Shown: piece by piece, positions 26,629-35,446 of the stretch
Layout of the letters: each line of letters starts with the position of its first letter
Numbering within the stretch: position 1 is the first letter of the stretch
NCBI GenBank assembly: GCA_005798405.1
Contig: SYJQ01000028.1
Span: 62,001 to 126,000, forward strand
Origin: Nitrosopumilaceae archaeon
Lineage (GTDB): Archaea > Thermoproteota > Nitrososphaeria > Nitrososphaerales > Nitrosopumilaceae
Length of the DNA: 64,000 nucleotides
Direction: 5' to 3'
Made by a program: the position numbers and the translations under genes
Notes under the pieces: model-generated
What the model saw: only the letters and a program-made list of their open reading frames with translations
Told to the model about the DNA's origin: nothing
Database searches by the model: none

Positions 26629-27132
26629 GTGCAAAAATCAGGCATTCTTTTTGTGATTGTAGGCAGCATAGTTGGTTTAGGAATAATTTTATCATTTTAT
26701 GGAAACCAAGTAATTTTTGAAGATTTGATCAAAGGAGAAGGCCAAGTCAAATTTGGGGAAAATCTAATAATTCCTGTTGAATTAGACAGATCAGAAACGC
26801 AGTCTGGAATTTATGCAATTCAGATAATTGATTTTAGTGAAGGAATTACTGTAAAAATATTAGATCCGTTTGATAAAGAAATAGAATCCCAAATAATTGA
26901 TGAAGAAGTTTTTGAAGGACAGTTCAGCATCACAGTGTCAGGAATATACAAATTAGTTATTGAAAATACAAATGAAAAAGAAATTAAAATATTTGGAGTG
27001 ATAGGACCAGAGCCAGACGCAGGCAAAAAATCATTAGGATTCATTTCATTATACATTCTCATAGTCGGCCTCATAGGAATGGTAGGTGTTGCAATTTACG
27101 CAATAAAAAATCGCAAGAAATCTTTTAGTTAA
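26629..27132 (+). CDS. small two-helix membrane-anchored protein with extracellular beta domain
   Basis: 167 residues starting at GTG 26629. An N-terminal helix (about 4-22, ILFVIVGSIVGLGIILSF) is followed by a beta domain of about 100 residues and a C-terminal helix (about 138-158, YILIVGLIGMVGVAIYAI) with a KNRKKS tail. This signal-domain-anchor layout resembles emp24-like folds, but I do not recognise a named family. It diverges from the multicopper oxidase across the palindromic operator, so it may be co-regulated by metal. Confidence 0.75.
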   Translation: MQKSGILFVIVGSIVGLGIILSFYGNQVIFEDLIKGEGQVKFGENLIIPVELDRSETQSGIYAIQIIDFSEGITVKILDPFDKEIESQIIDEEVFEGQFSITVSGIYKLVIENTNEKEIKIFGVIGPEPDAGKKSLGFISLYILIVGLIGMVGVAIYAIKNRKKSFS

Positions 27133-27445
27133 GATAACTATCCATTTTTTCTAATCCTTCAATTGTTGCATTAAAGGTATCACTATTTTCTATAATTTGA
27201 GTCAATTTTTCAGCATTTGCAGAAAACACAGATTTTCCGTTAGCAGAATTTTCAAAAATAAATCCATGTTCTAACAAATAAGAAAGCCTTTCAAAAACTT
27301 CATTTTCAGAAATGGATGATTTTTCTGCCAAAAAAGAACAATCTTTTTCACCGTCTTCCAATTCAGCTAAAATAGACGATGTTACAGGATCAAACATGCA
27401 GTCGACTACTTTTTCTCTGTCAAAAGCATTGTCCATTTCTAACAA
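27125..27445 (-). CDS. winged-helix DNA-binding protein (putative regulator)
   Basis: 106 residues; ATG at 27445, with an alternative at 27436 (MDNAFDREK). The segment DPVTSSILAELEDGEKDCSFLAEKSSISENEVFERLSYLLEHGFI (helix-turn-helix split at SSISENEVFERL) followed by a wing (FENSANGKSVFSAN) fits an ArsR/MarR-like winged helix. No metal ligands are obvious apart from C17 and C36. It overlaps the membrane-protein gene by eight bases. Could regulate the nearby metal genes; this is inference. Confidence 0.7.
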   Translation of the reverse strand: MLEMDNAFDREKVVDCMFDPVTSSILAELEDGEKDCSFLAEKSSISENEVFERLSYLLEHGFIFENSANGKSVFSANAEKLTQIIENSDTFNATIEGLEKMDSYLN

Positions 27446-27537
27446 TCAGTCTTTATGTGAATTTATAACTTTTCTAAATGAAGATTGCACATGATATAAC
27501 CAATAGGATAATTAGTAAAATATTGTAATTACAAATA

Positions 27538-27690
27538 ATGCAGAAATTATGTATTAAAGATACATCGGGAAAAGGAGAGCATTGTTTCTGCATTGAAATA
27601 GATCCTCAAAGAGGAGTGAAGAAGTGCTGTAAATGCAATCAGTGGAACATACAGGGTAATGACTGGACAGCAGATTCAGACTTCAGATAA
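27538..27690 (+). CDS. tiny cysteine-rich protein (50 residues, zinc-ribbon-like)
   Basis: ORF of 50 codons from ATG 27538. It has six cysteines at 5, 16, 18, 30, 31 and 33 (C-x10-CFC and KKCCKCNQW), enough for a metal site. No signal peptide. The Cys spacing is not one I recognise. The gap between the winged-helix gene and rps13 holds nothing else convincing. Could be a metal-binding or nucleic-acid-binding micro-protein. Confidence 0.55.
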   Translation: MQKLCIKDTSGKGEHCFCIEIDPQRGVKKCCKCNQWNIQGNDWTADSDFR

Positions 27691-27845
27691 CGTTGAGAAT
27701 TTAACTCAATATCTAAGATCGGAGGCTAAAATAAGAAACCAAGTAAGGAAAGTACGACATGTATCTTTGTAGAAATCCTTGTTGAAACACACCTAATTGA
27801 CGCCTAGCATGGTTTTTATCGGGGTAACTAAGAATTTTTGAATAC

Positions 27846-28391
27846 TTGAGCACTCAAGAATTTAGACATATTGTTAGGATTGTGGGAAACGATATCCCTG
27901 GAGCTAAAAAGGCTATTGTAGGATTAACCCAAATCAAAGGAATAGGATATAATTTTGCTACGGCAATTCTAGATACATTAAAAATTAACACCAATACAAA
28001 TATCGGTTTTTTATCTGAATCTAATGTTCAATCAATTGAGAAATTAATTACTAACCCAGTAGCAGGAAATTTTCCAGTATGGTTTCTTAACAGAAGAAAA
28101 GATATTGAGACTGGAGCAAATATGCATCTGTTAACATCAGATATTCCGTTTACTTTAAGAAATGACATTGAAAGAGAAAGAATCACCAATAGTTGGAGAG
28201 GTTACCGTCACATGTATGGATTAAAAGTTAGAGGTCAGTGTACAAGAACTACAGGTAGAAAAGGAGGAGCAGTTGGTGTAGCAAAAGCTGGAAAAGCAGC
28301 TCCTACAGCAACAGCTCCTACAGCAGCAGCTCCTACAGCAGCAAAACCAGCTGAAGTGAAGAAAGCAGCACCTGCGGAGAAAAAGAAATAG
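27846..28391 (+). CDS. rps13: 30S ribosomal protein S13
   Basis: 181 residues; start TTG at 27846 ([12 protein letters not shown]). The ribosomal S13 core is clear: [18 protein letters not shown] near 17-34 and the C-terminal [21 protein letters not shown] (split at [15 protein letters not shown]). After about residue 145 comes a low-complexity tail of Ala/Pro/Thr/Lys ([15 protein letters not shown]...). Binds 16S rRNA at the subunit head. Followed after nine bases by rps4. Confidence 0.96.
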   Translation: MSTQEFRHIVRIVGNDIPGAKKAIVGLTQIKGIGYNFATAILDTLKINTNTNIGFLSESNVQSIEKLITNPVAGNFPVWFLNRRKDIETGANMHLLTSDIPFTLRNDIERERITNSWRGYRHMYGLKVRGQCTRTTGRKGGAVGVAKAGKAAPTATAPTAAAPTAAKPAEVKKAAPAEKKK

Positions 28392-28400
28392 GTGAATTGA

Positions 28401-28976
28401 ATGGGAGATCCTAAAAATCCAAGAAGAATGTGGAGAAAACCAAAAAGACCACTTAATTATGAATTAAAAATGGAGGAATTAAAAACTCTTGGCACATTTG
28501 GATTAAGATCAAAAAGAGAATTATGGAAGGCCCACACAGAATTATCTCGTGTCAGACATCAAGCAAGATCATTGCTTGCTTTGAGACAAGAGATCAGACT
28601 GGAAAAAGAACCAATTTTGATGAAATCATTATCAAGAATAGGATTAGTAAGCAATGAATCCACTTTAGATGATGTACTAAATCTTCAAGTTAATGATTTA
28701 CTCTCACGTAGATTACAAACATTAGTATCAAGAAAATTCGGATTTAAAACACCTTATCAAGCAAGACAGGCAGTAATTCATGGTCACATAATGATCGGAG
28801 ATAGAAAAGTAAACATTCCATCATATATTGTAACATTGGATGAAGAAAAAAACATCCACTTTTCTCCAGAATCAAATATTCCAAGCATGTTAGAAAGCAC
28901 TAAAAAACCAGAATCAAAATCCGAAATTGATGTAACTGCAGAGGCAACTGCAGTAGAATCTCAAAATACACAGTAA
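28401..28976 (+). CDS. rps4: 30S ribosomal protein S4
   Basis: 191 residues with the archaeal S4 N-terminus (MGDPKNPRRMWRKPKRPLN) and the S4 RNA-binding domain (LSRRLQTLVSRKFG...ARQAVIHGHIMIGDRKVNIPSYIV, in pieces around 95-150). The C-terminal ~35 residues are an acidic Ser/Glu/Thr extension. Binds 16S rRNA early in assembly. Partner of rps13, as in most archaea. Confidence 0.96.
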   Translation: MGDPKNPRRMWRKPKRPLNYELKMEELKTLGTFGLRSKRELWKAHTELSRVRHQARSLLALRQEIRLEKEPILMKSLSRIGLVSNESTLDDVLNLQVNDLLSRRLQTLVSRKFGFKTPYQARQAVIHGHIMIGDRKVNIPSYIVTLDEEKNIHFSPESNIPSMLESTKKPESKSEIDVTAEATAVESQNTQ

Positions 28977-29048
28977 GTTCCTCAATTGAATAATTACAAG
29001 AATAGGTTTAACAGTAAATAACCCCTCATATCATCAGATAGATTAGTC

Positions 29049-30809
29049 ATGTGTTCAATTATAGGGTATTATGGAAATGAAATAGCAGCACCAATAATAG
29101 TCAAAGGACTGAAAAGAATGGAATATAGAGGATATGATAGTGTAGGTGTCGCTACTGAATCAAACAGTCAGATTGAACTAAAAAAAGGCGTAGGGAAAGT
29201 AGAAGAAGTAAACTCTAAGGTTCAACTTGATACATTACCCGGAAAAGTAGGAATAGGTCACACCAGATGGGCAACTCATGGCAAAGTTACAGATGTAAAT
29301 GCACATCCACATCCTAGCAATTCCGGAAAACTTGCAATAGTGCATAATGGAATTATAGAGAACTTTGAAGAATTAAAGAAAGAATTAGAAAAAGAAGGGT
29401 ATGTTTTCAAAAGTGAAACAGACAGTGAAGTAATAGCAAATATTCTTCAAAAAAATTATGAGATTACCAAAAATGTTAAAGACACAATAATTAAAACAGT
29501 TTCAAAATTAAAGGGCCATTATGCATTTGTTGCAATGTTTGAAAACGGACAATTGGCAGCTGCAAGATTTCATGAACCATTAATTGTAGGAGTTGGAAAA
29601 AACAGTTATTTTCTCTCAAGTGATGTTTTAGGATTTATCGAGCAAACAGATAATGCAATCTATATTGAAAATGGCAACTTTGTAATAATTGACAAAGATA
29701 AATTACAAATTTTAGATTTTAATGGACAAAACATAAAACAACAAATTACAAAAGTATCAAAAGAATTTGCTGATGCATATAAGGGAGATTATGCACATTT
29801 TACATTAAAAGAAATTTCGGAACAGCCAGATACCATATTCAAGGCAGGAGAAAATACAAAAGAGGCAATTACAAATGCAGCAAATTACATAGAAAATTCA
29901 AATGACGTCTACATAACAGGAAGTGGAACAAGTTATAATGCGGCATTAATTGCAAAACAAGTTTTAGCCAAATATGCAAAAATAAAAGCAGATGCAATAA
30001 TGTCAAGTGAGTTACAATTTTCTTCAGACACAATTGAACCAAATTCAACATTGATTGTGATTTCACAAAGTGGTGAAAGCGCAGACGTGTTAGAGGCAGT
30101 AAATATTGCAAAAAAGATCAATTGTAAAATTATTTCAATAGTGAATTCACTTACTTCTTCTTTAGCAAGAGAATCAGATATTGTAATTGCAATGAATTGT
30201 GGCCCAGAGATCGGTGTTGCAGCAACAAAAAGTTTCACATCACAAATGATCATAATGTACAAAATCGCTGAAAAGTTGTCTAATGGACAGTTTGAGATTA
30301 ATTATAAAGAAATATCAGGAGCGGTTTCAAAAATTCTTGAAAATCATGCACAAATAAGACACATTGCTAAAGAAATTAAAGAAATATCAGACATCTATGT
30401 TTTAGGTAGAGGAATTCATTATCCAATAGCTATAGAATCCGCTTTAAAATTAAAGGAACTGACATACATTCATGCAGAAGGAATACCTGGTGGAGAGTTA
30501 AAACATGGACCATTAGCACTAATGGATTCTAACGTATTTGTGATAATAATTAATCCAAATGATTCAACATATTCAGACACATTAACGAGTGCTAGAGAAA
30601 TTAAAGCACGTGGTGCAAAGATAATTGGCATATCAGATGTGAAAAGTGATGTCTATGATTATTGGATTGAAATTCCAAAAACTAGTGAAATAGCATATCC
30701 CATTTCAGAAACAATTCCAATACAATTGCTTTCATATTATGCGGCACTTGAAAAAGATGCAGACCCAGATTATCCAAGAAATTTGGCTAAATCAGTTACA
30801 GTGAAGTAA
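29049..30809 (+). CDS. glmS: glutamine--fructose-6-phosphate aminotransferase
   Basis: 586-residue GlmS, making glucosamine-6-phosphate for surface glycans. The N-terminal nucleophile Cys2 follows the start Met (MCSIIGYYG), with GHTRWATHG (about 74-82) and HNGIIEN for glutamine binding. Two SIS domains follow (ITGSGTSYNAAL near 290, SQSGESADV near 340, GRGIHYPIA near 452). The end PRNLAKSVTVK is the conserved tail. Ends in a 14-base convergent overlap with cobT. Confidence 0.96.
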   Translation: MCSIIGYYGNEIAAPIIVKGLKRMEYRGYDSVGVATESNSQIELKKGVGKVEEVNSKVQLDTLPGKVGIGHTRWATHGKVTDVNAHPHPSNSGKLAIVHNGIIENFEELKKELEKEGYVFKSETDSEVIANILQKNYEITKNVKDTIIKTVSKLKGHYAFVAMFENGQLAAARFHEPLIVGVGKNSYFLSSDVLGFIEQTDNAIYIENGNFVIIDKDKLQILDFNGQNIKQQITKVSKEFADAYKGDYAHFTLKEISEQPDTIFKAGENTKEAITNAANYIENSNDVYITGSGTSYNAALIAKQVLAKYAKIKADAIMSSELQFSSDTIEPNSTLIVISQSGESADVLEAVNIAKKINCKIISIVNSLTSSLARESDIVIAMNCGPEIGVAATKSFTSQMIIMYKIAEKLSNGQFEINYKEISGAVSKILENHAQIRHIAKEIKEISDIYVLGRGIHYPIAIESALKLKELTYIHAEGIPGGELKHGPLALMDSNVFVIIINPNDSTYSDTLTSAREIKARGAKIIGISDVKSDVYDYWIEIPKTSEIAYPISETIPIQLLSYYAALEKDADPDYPRNLAKSVTVK

Positions 30810-31869
30810 AAAGTCTATGGTATTCTTTTTCAAACAGAGTTAAAAAATGATTAGAATCATTTCCTGTTTTAATCATAGATGCAATAATACTACCACCTGC
30901 ACCAACTCCCTCTTTTGCAAATCCCTGTGAGAATGCTTTTAGTCCTGAAAACTTGGAATTTTCAAGTCCAGGGTTAACAGAAATTCCAGGAATGTGTGCA
31001 ATATCTGAAATAAGAGATTTAAAATTAGCACTATCATCATTAGAAATGTAAGAAGTGGTTCCAATAGCGGTATTTTGTGCATTGAATCCAATTTTCGAAG
31101 CAAATGCCAAAACAGCTGCCATTTGTGTACCACCAGCTAACATTACTTTAGTTATTTCTGATGCAGAGCTTAACATACCAGATACAAATGCAATCATAGG
31201 ATCGCCTACTTCAGATATTACATGATATGGATTATCAGAAGTCAATCGCCTTAATGCAGAATTCACAATTTGATTTTTTAATTCAATGGGATTATTTGGG
31301 ATACTAGAACTAACTTTAGCTTTGAAACCCAATCCAAGTAATACGGCAAGCGCAGTAGTAGTACCACCTGGAATACTTTCTCCTATTATCAAGCAATCAG
31401 TCATAGATGCAAGATTTCTTCCAACCATACGTCCATAATCTACTGCTTGAGATACTTGAGAATCACCCATTGCAGATTCAATTGAAATATTTCGTCCATA
31501 TGACAAACCAGTTTGGATGAAAGGTAATTGAGGAACAATTTTACTTCCAGCATTAATTACAATATGTGGTATACTACAAGATTCTAATGCAGTTTTAGTA
31601 AGTAATGCAGGAGTTGGTTTACCATCAGGAGTCATAGGTATTTTATCTATTGTTTTACAATAACCATAGTAGAGATATTCAGCATCTGCGGGAGGAGTAA
31701 ATTTAATGGAATCTTTATCAGCTCCAGCAAATGTAATACCAGGAATTTCACATGTTTCAGTATAAGAAATTACAATAGAGAATAAAGAATTACCAGATTT
31801 CAGCACGTCAATAAAATCCTGAATTTTATTGGCATTACCAAAAAATTCAAAATTATCTAAATAGGTCAT
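30796..31869 (-). CDS. cobT: nicotinate-nucleotide--dimethylbenzimidazole phosphoribosyltransferase-like (CobT)
   Basis: 357-residue archaeal-type CobT, activating the lower ligand base for cobalamin. Motifs are GESIPGGTTTALAVLLGLG near the centre, GDPMIAFVSGML and GGTQMAAVLAFA, and near the end GAGGSI. Ammonia-oxidising archaea make cobalamin, and the window also has a radical SAM enzyme of the cobalamin type. It overlaps the metallo-hydrolase gene by four bases (minus-strand operon NnrE-hydrolase-CobT). Confidence 0.9.
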   Translation of the reverse strand: MTYLDNFEFFGNANKIQDFIDVLKSGNSLFSIVISYTETCEIPGITFAGADKDSIKFTPPADAEYLYYGYCKTIDKIPMTPDGKPTPALLTKTALESCSIPHIVINAGSKIVPQLPFIQTGLSYGRNISIESAMGDSQVSQAVDYGRMVGRNLASMTDCLIIGESIPGGTTTALAVLLGLGFKAKVSSSIPNNPIELKNQIVNSALRRLTSDNPYHVISEVGDPMIAFVSGMLSSASEITKVMLAGGTQMAAVLAFASKIGFNAQNTAIGTTSYISNDDSANFKSLISDIAHIPGISVNPGLENSKFSGLKAFSQGFAKEGVGAGGSIIASMIKTGNDSNHFLTLFEKEYHRLFTSL

Positions 31870-32477
31870 TGTCCCATCATGTCAAGAAACTCTTGTTCAG
31901 TTCGCTTTTGCATGACAAAATTAGTTATTTTCTCCTGTCCGATGGTAGATGTTAAAGAATGTCCATAATTATGACCACAGTAAAGAACAAGATCATCATT
32001 TAATGAATAAAGAACATCAAAAAGACTATGATACAATTCTTTTGCACTTCCTCCTGGTAAATCTATACGCCCACAATTTCCTACAAAAAGAGTATCACCA
32101 GAAAAAATCTTTCCATCTCCAATTAAACACATACTGTCTTTAGAATGCCCAGGAGTATGTAGAACAGTTAATTTTGAATTCCCAAATTCAATTATATCTC
32201 CATCTTTAACTGCAATATCATGTTTTAATTCAGATTTTTCATGTTGAATTATTTTTGCATCAGTCAATTTCAACATCCCTTCATTTCCTAACGTGTGATC
32301 AAAATGATGATGAGTATTGATAATATATTTTATTTTTAAATTATTTCGTTTGATAACTTGTTCTATCTGATCAAGATCCCAAGAGGGATCAATTATTATT
32401 CCTTCATCAGTATCTTCATCTTCTACAACATATGTAAAATTATGCATATTACCAACTTGGATTTGATGAACTTTCAT
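31866..32477 (-). CDS. MBL-fold metallo-hydrolase (glyoxalase II-like)
   Basis: 203 residues with the full metallo-beta-lactamase ligand set: THHHFDH (H56, H58, D60, H61), HTPGHSKDS, GDTLFVGNCGRIDLPGG and YCGHNYGH. The pattern resembles hydroxyacylglutathione hydrolase-type enzymes (thioester hydrolysis), but archaea of this group lack glutathione, so the real substrate is unknown. ATG overlaps the stop of NnrE by four bases. Confidence 0.88.
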   Translation of the reverse strand: MKVHQIQVGNMHNFTYVVEDEDTDEGIIIDPSWDLDQIEQVIKRNNLKIKYIINTHHHFDHTLGNEGMLKLTDAKIIQHEKSELKHDIAVKDGDIIEFGNSKLTVLHTPGHSKDSMCLIGDGKIFSGDTLFVGNCGRIDLPGGSAKELYHSLFDVLYSLNDDLVLYCGHNYGHSLTSTIGQEKITNFVMQKRTEQEFLDMMGQ

Positions 32478-33121
32478 AATACTCCCTCTTCAGCTTCTGG
32501 AGGAATTCCTATTTTTTCTACAAATATTTCACCGCATAGATCTCTTCTTTTTGGCATTCCTCTCTTCATTTTGTGAAATGTGACTGTCATGTCACTTTGT
32601 ACAAAGATATTTGCAGTTTCTCCATTATCAGGATTGATTCCAGATGGAATATCAACTGCAATTTTAAAGCAATTTGAATCATTGATGTAGTTAATTGCAC
32701 TTTCATATGGTTCTCTTATTTTTCCAGAGATACCAGTTCCCAATATTCCATCCACGATTATATCTGGAATGAAATCAGGATTAACATTCATTCCAGATAT
32801 CAGTTTAACAGATGGCATTTTTTCCAGTAATGACCAATTCCATTTACTTTCTTCAGTTTTGATTTTATCTGGAGTTCCTAGTAAGATCACCGTAACTTTT
32901 GAGCCATAGCCTACAAGATGTCTAGCCATAACTAATCCATCTCCGCCATTATTTCCCAATCCAACAAAAACTAAAACATTCTTGGATTCAAGATCAACGA
33001 ATTTTTCTGCCAATCTTTTAACTGCGATTGCACCCGCATTTTCCATCATAAATTTTTTTAAAAAACCCATACGGTGTCCATTATTTTCTATTTGCATCAT
33101 TTGTTCTATAGATATTTCCAT
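32474..33121 (-). CDS. nnrE: NAD(P)H-hydrate epimerase (YjeF N-terminal domain only)
   Basis: Repair enzyme that epimerises damaged NAD(P)HX. Signature features: MENAGAIAVKRLAEKF near the start, VGLGNNGGDGLVMARHL (nucleotide loop), DGILGTGISGKIREP and AVDIPSGINPDNGE. I chose ATG at 33121 (MEISIEQMMQIE); an in-frame start at 33160 would add a hydrophobic 13-residue leader. Many archaeal versions are fused to the ADP-dependent dehydratase NnrD; here only the epimerase half is present. Confidence 0.88.
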   Translation of the reverse strand: MEISIEQMMQIENNGHRMGFLKKFMMENAGAIAVKRLAEKFVDLESKNVLVFVGLGNNGGDGLVMARHLVGYGSKVTVILLGTPDKIKTEESKWNWSLLEKMPSVKLISGMNVNPDFIPDIIVDGILGTGISGKIREPYESAINYINDSNCFKIAVDIPSGINPDNGETANIFVQSDMTVTFHKMKRGMPKRRDLCGEIFVEKIGIPPEAEEGVL

Positions 33122-33187
33122 AATTAGAATAGACTGGAAGTAAAATAAGAGCTTTGGCAAATGATTTATTCTAGGTTTGGTTCATAC

Positions 33188-33814
33188 ATGAACATGACAT
33201 TGAAAAATGTAAAACCATCTTTGGATAAAATTACAAAATCATTGTTAGAAGTTCAAGATGCAAGAGAATTTTTGATAAAAAATACAAGAGAGATAATAAT
33301 TCTTTGTAGTAAATCCATCATATCAGTACATATGGGAGATATGAAATCTGCAAAAAATAATCTAAAACAAGCAGAAGCATTATTAAAAAAATATAATAAA
33401 AAAGCTACGTCTGATCTTAGAAGGTATATGATTATGCCAGAGCAGGAATTTGTTGAAGCGGCATCCCTTATTGCCATCGTTGAAAAAAAGGAAATTCCTT
33501 CAGAAAAGATATTAGGTGTAATGCCGGAATCATATGTTTTAGGATTAATGGATTGTGTTGGAGAATTAAAACGAATGATTTTCGATAAAATCAGAATTGG
33601 AGACATAGATGATGCCTCAAGAATTTTTGAAATAATGGAAAATTTGTATCTGTATTTGTATCCATTTTCTATGTATGATAAAGTGCTAAAAGAGGCAAGA
33701 AGAAAAATCGATGTAGATCGTATTTTAGTCGATGATGTCAGAGGTGCAATAACAGAAGAAAAAAGACGTTCTGAACTAATCAAGGCATTAAGTAAAGTAC
33801 AAAATAAAATTTGA
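33188..33814 (+). CDS. translin family protein
   Basis: All-helical protein of about 208 residues from ATG 33188 (MNMTLKNVKPSL); an upstream in-frame start at 33161 would add nine residues. Helical repeats include REFLIKNTREIIILCSKSI (split: REFLIKNTREII), the YVLGLMDCVGELKRMIFD segment (translin/TRAX-like, around 120-140) and YLYPFSMYDKVLKEARRKIDVDR near the C-terminus. Translins form ring-shaped complexes that bind and cut RNA in eukaryotes; archaeal members cleave RNA in some studies. Divergent from nnrE. Confidence 0.85.
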   Translation: MNMTLKNVKPSLDKITKSLLEVQDAREFLIKNTREIIILCSKSIISVHMGDMKSAKNNLKQAEALLKKYNKKATSDLRRYMIMPEQEFVEAASLIAIVEKKEIPSEKILGVMPESYVLGLMDCVGELKRMIFDKIRIGDIDDASRIFEIMENLYLYLYPFSMYDKVLKEARRKIDVDRILVDDVRGAITEEKRRSELIKALSKVQNKI

Positions 33815-33825
33815 GTAAAATTAGA

Positions 33826-33910
33826 TGCGGGTGATGGGATTTGAACCCACGAACTCCTAAGAGACTAACCCCTCAAGCTAGCGCCTTTGACCGAGCTGGG
33901 CGACACCCGC
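33826..33910 (-). tRNA. tRNA-Leu (GAG)
   Basis: Minus-strand cloverleaf: 7-bp acceptor GCGGGTG/CACCCGC, D-arm GCC...GGC, anticodon stem CTAGC/GTTAG with loop TTGAGGG (anticodon GAG), a long class II variable arm (TCTC TTAG GAGT) and T-arm GTGGG-TTCAAAT-CCCAT. Discriminator A at 33826, no encoded CCA. The long variable arm supports leucine. Confidence 0.93.
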
Positions 33911-33962
33911 AATAGAAATTTCTTGCATGGTTTTTATAATCCTTGATTACTTTTTTGTTCGT

Positions 33963-34199
33963 ATGTTAATTCCTGTAAGATGTTTTACTTGTGGAAATTT
34001 AATTGCTGATAAATTTGAAGATTATCAAAATAAAGTAAGATCTGGAGAAGATCCAGCTAAAGGACTAGACTCTTTGGGAATAAGCAGATATTGTTGCAGA
34101 AGAATGCTATTAACTACTGTTGAAACTATTCAACAAGTTATTCCATTTTATGAAGCAATACAGAGAAGAAACCAAGAAGTTCAATCTGAGTTAGAGTAG
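33963..34199 (+). CDS. rpoN: DNA-directed RNA polymerase subunit N
   Basis: Small zinc-binding polymerase subunit (Rpb10 homologue), 78 residues from ATG 33963. The start MLIPVRCFTCGNLI is the family consensus; the zinc site is CFTC (C7/C10) with the CC pair in SRYCCRRML. A start at 33927 would add a non-conserved 12-residue leader (MVFIILDYFFVR), so I chose the later ATG. First gene of the long rpoN-eno-rps2 operon. Confidence 0.95.
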   Translation: MLIPVRCFTCGNLIADKFEDYQNKVRSGEDPAKGLDSLGISRYCCRRMLLTTVETIQQVIPFYEAIQRRNQEVQSELE

Positions 34200-34200
34200 T

Positions 34201-35439
34201 TTGTCAAAAATTACATCCATTGAAGGACGTATCATTTACAATAGCAGAGGAAGTAAAACTATTGAAGTTGATGTTATCTCAGAAAATAAATTTTTAGGCA
34301 GAGTTTGTGCACCATCAGGAGCTAGTGTTGGAAAATACGAAGCAGTTAGCTTTCCAAATGAAAAACCAGAAGAAAGTTTAAGAATATTAAATGAAAATTC
34401 CCAAAAATTTGTGGGATTAGAATCGTCAGATCTTAAAACAGTACATGAAACATTAAGGAGTATTGATCAATCACCAAATTATTCAAAAATCGGTGGAGCA
34501 CTAGCATTTGCAGTGACCATTGCATCAATGGAATCTGCTTCAAAATCAGCAAACATACCTTTATTTCAAATTTTATCATCTGAATCATCATTCAAGTTTC
34601 CCTTTCCATTGGGAAATATTTTAGGAGGTGGTGCTCACGCAGGACCAGGAACACCAGACATTCAAGAAATTTTGATTTGTGCCATAGGGGCAAAAACAAT
34701 CAGAGAGGCTATTGAAATTAATTTATTAATTCATAAAGAATTACGCCAGGTTTTAGAAAAAGAAGATCCTAATTTCACTAACGGTCGAGGAGATGAGGGA
34801 GGATGGGCACCAAAATTAGAAAATGAAAAAGCTTTAGAACTTTCAGCTAAAGCTTGTGAAAATTTAGGATTTACATTGGGAAAAGAAGTGGCTTTAGGAG
34901 TAGATTTTGCATCATCTACCCAGTGGAGTGAAGAAAAACAAAAGTATGTTTATGAAAGAGCAGGATTCATCAATTCTTCAGAACAACAAATTGAATTTGC
35001 TTCCAAAATTATTAAAAAATATAAATTAATTTATGCAGAAGATGCAGTTCATGAAGAAGCTTTTGACGACATGGCAGAATTAACTGCTAAATTTCCAGAC
35101 ACATTAGTTACAGGAGATGATCTAACTGTCACCAACAAAGACATTCTATCCAAGGCAATTAAAACAAAATCATGTAATGCTGCAATTCTCAAAGTTAATC
35201 AGGCAGGTAGCCTTTATGATGCCTTTGAATTTGCTAAAATAGCAAATCAAAACAATATAAAATTAATCACCTCACACAGATCGGGAGAATCTAATGATTC
35301 ACATATTTCTCACATTGGATTAGCAACAAAGTCAAAAATGCTCAAAGTCGGCATAGTAGGCGGAGAAAGAGTGGCAAAACTAAATGAGCTTATACGTCTA
35401 TCAGAGCATGATTTAATACGCGGTATGGCAGAGATTTAA
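34201..35439 (+). CDS. eno: enolase
   Basis: 412-residue phosphopyruvate hydratase (2-phosphoglycerate to PEP). Start TTG at 34201 (MSKITSIEGR). Catalytic and metal regions seen: CAPSGASVGKYEA, LGGGAHAGPGTPDIQEIL, GDEGGWAP (catalytic Glu region), GVDFASS, YAEDAVHEE, TGDDLTVTN, AILKVNQAGS (catalytic Lys) and SHRSGESND. Starts one base after the rpoN stop; in archaea eno, rpoN and rps2 are commonly clustered. Confidence 0.97.
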   Translation: MSKITSIEGRIIYNSRGSKTIEVDVISENKFLGRVCAPSGASVGKYEAVSFPNEKPEESLRILNENSQKFVGLESSDLKTVHETLRSIDQSPNYSKIGGALAFAVTIASMESASKSANIPLFQILSSESSFKFPFPLGNILGGGAHAGPGTPDIQEILICAIGAKTIREAIEINLLIHKELRQVLEKEDPNFTNGRGDEGGWAPKLENEKALELSAKACENLGFTLGKEVALGVDFASSTQWSEEKQKYVYERAGFINSSEQQIEFASKIIKKYKLIYAEDAVHEEAFDDMAELTAKFPDTLVTGDDLTVTNKDILSKAIKTKSCNAAILKVNQAGSLYDAFEFAKIANQNNIKLITSHRSGESNDSHISHIGLATKSKMLKVGIVGGERVAKLNELIRLSEHDLIRGMAEI

Positions 35440-35446
35440 AATCGCT

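Noticed and set aside
27659-27772. 37-codon ORF (MTGQQIQTSDNVENL...) overlapping the end of the tiny Cys-rich gene
   Set aside because: It overlaps in another frame, has no motif and no clear start signal; coding is possible but cannot be supported.
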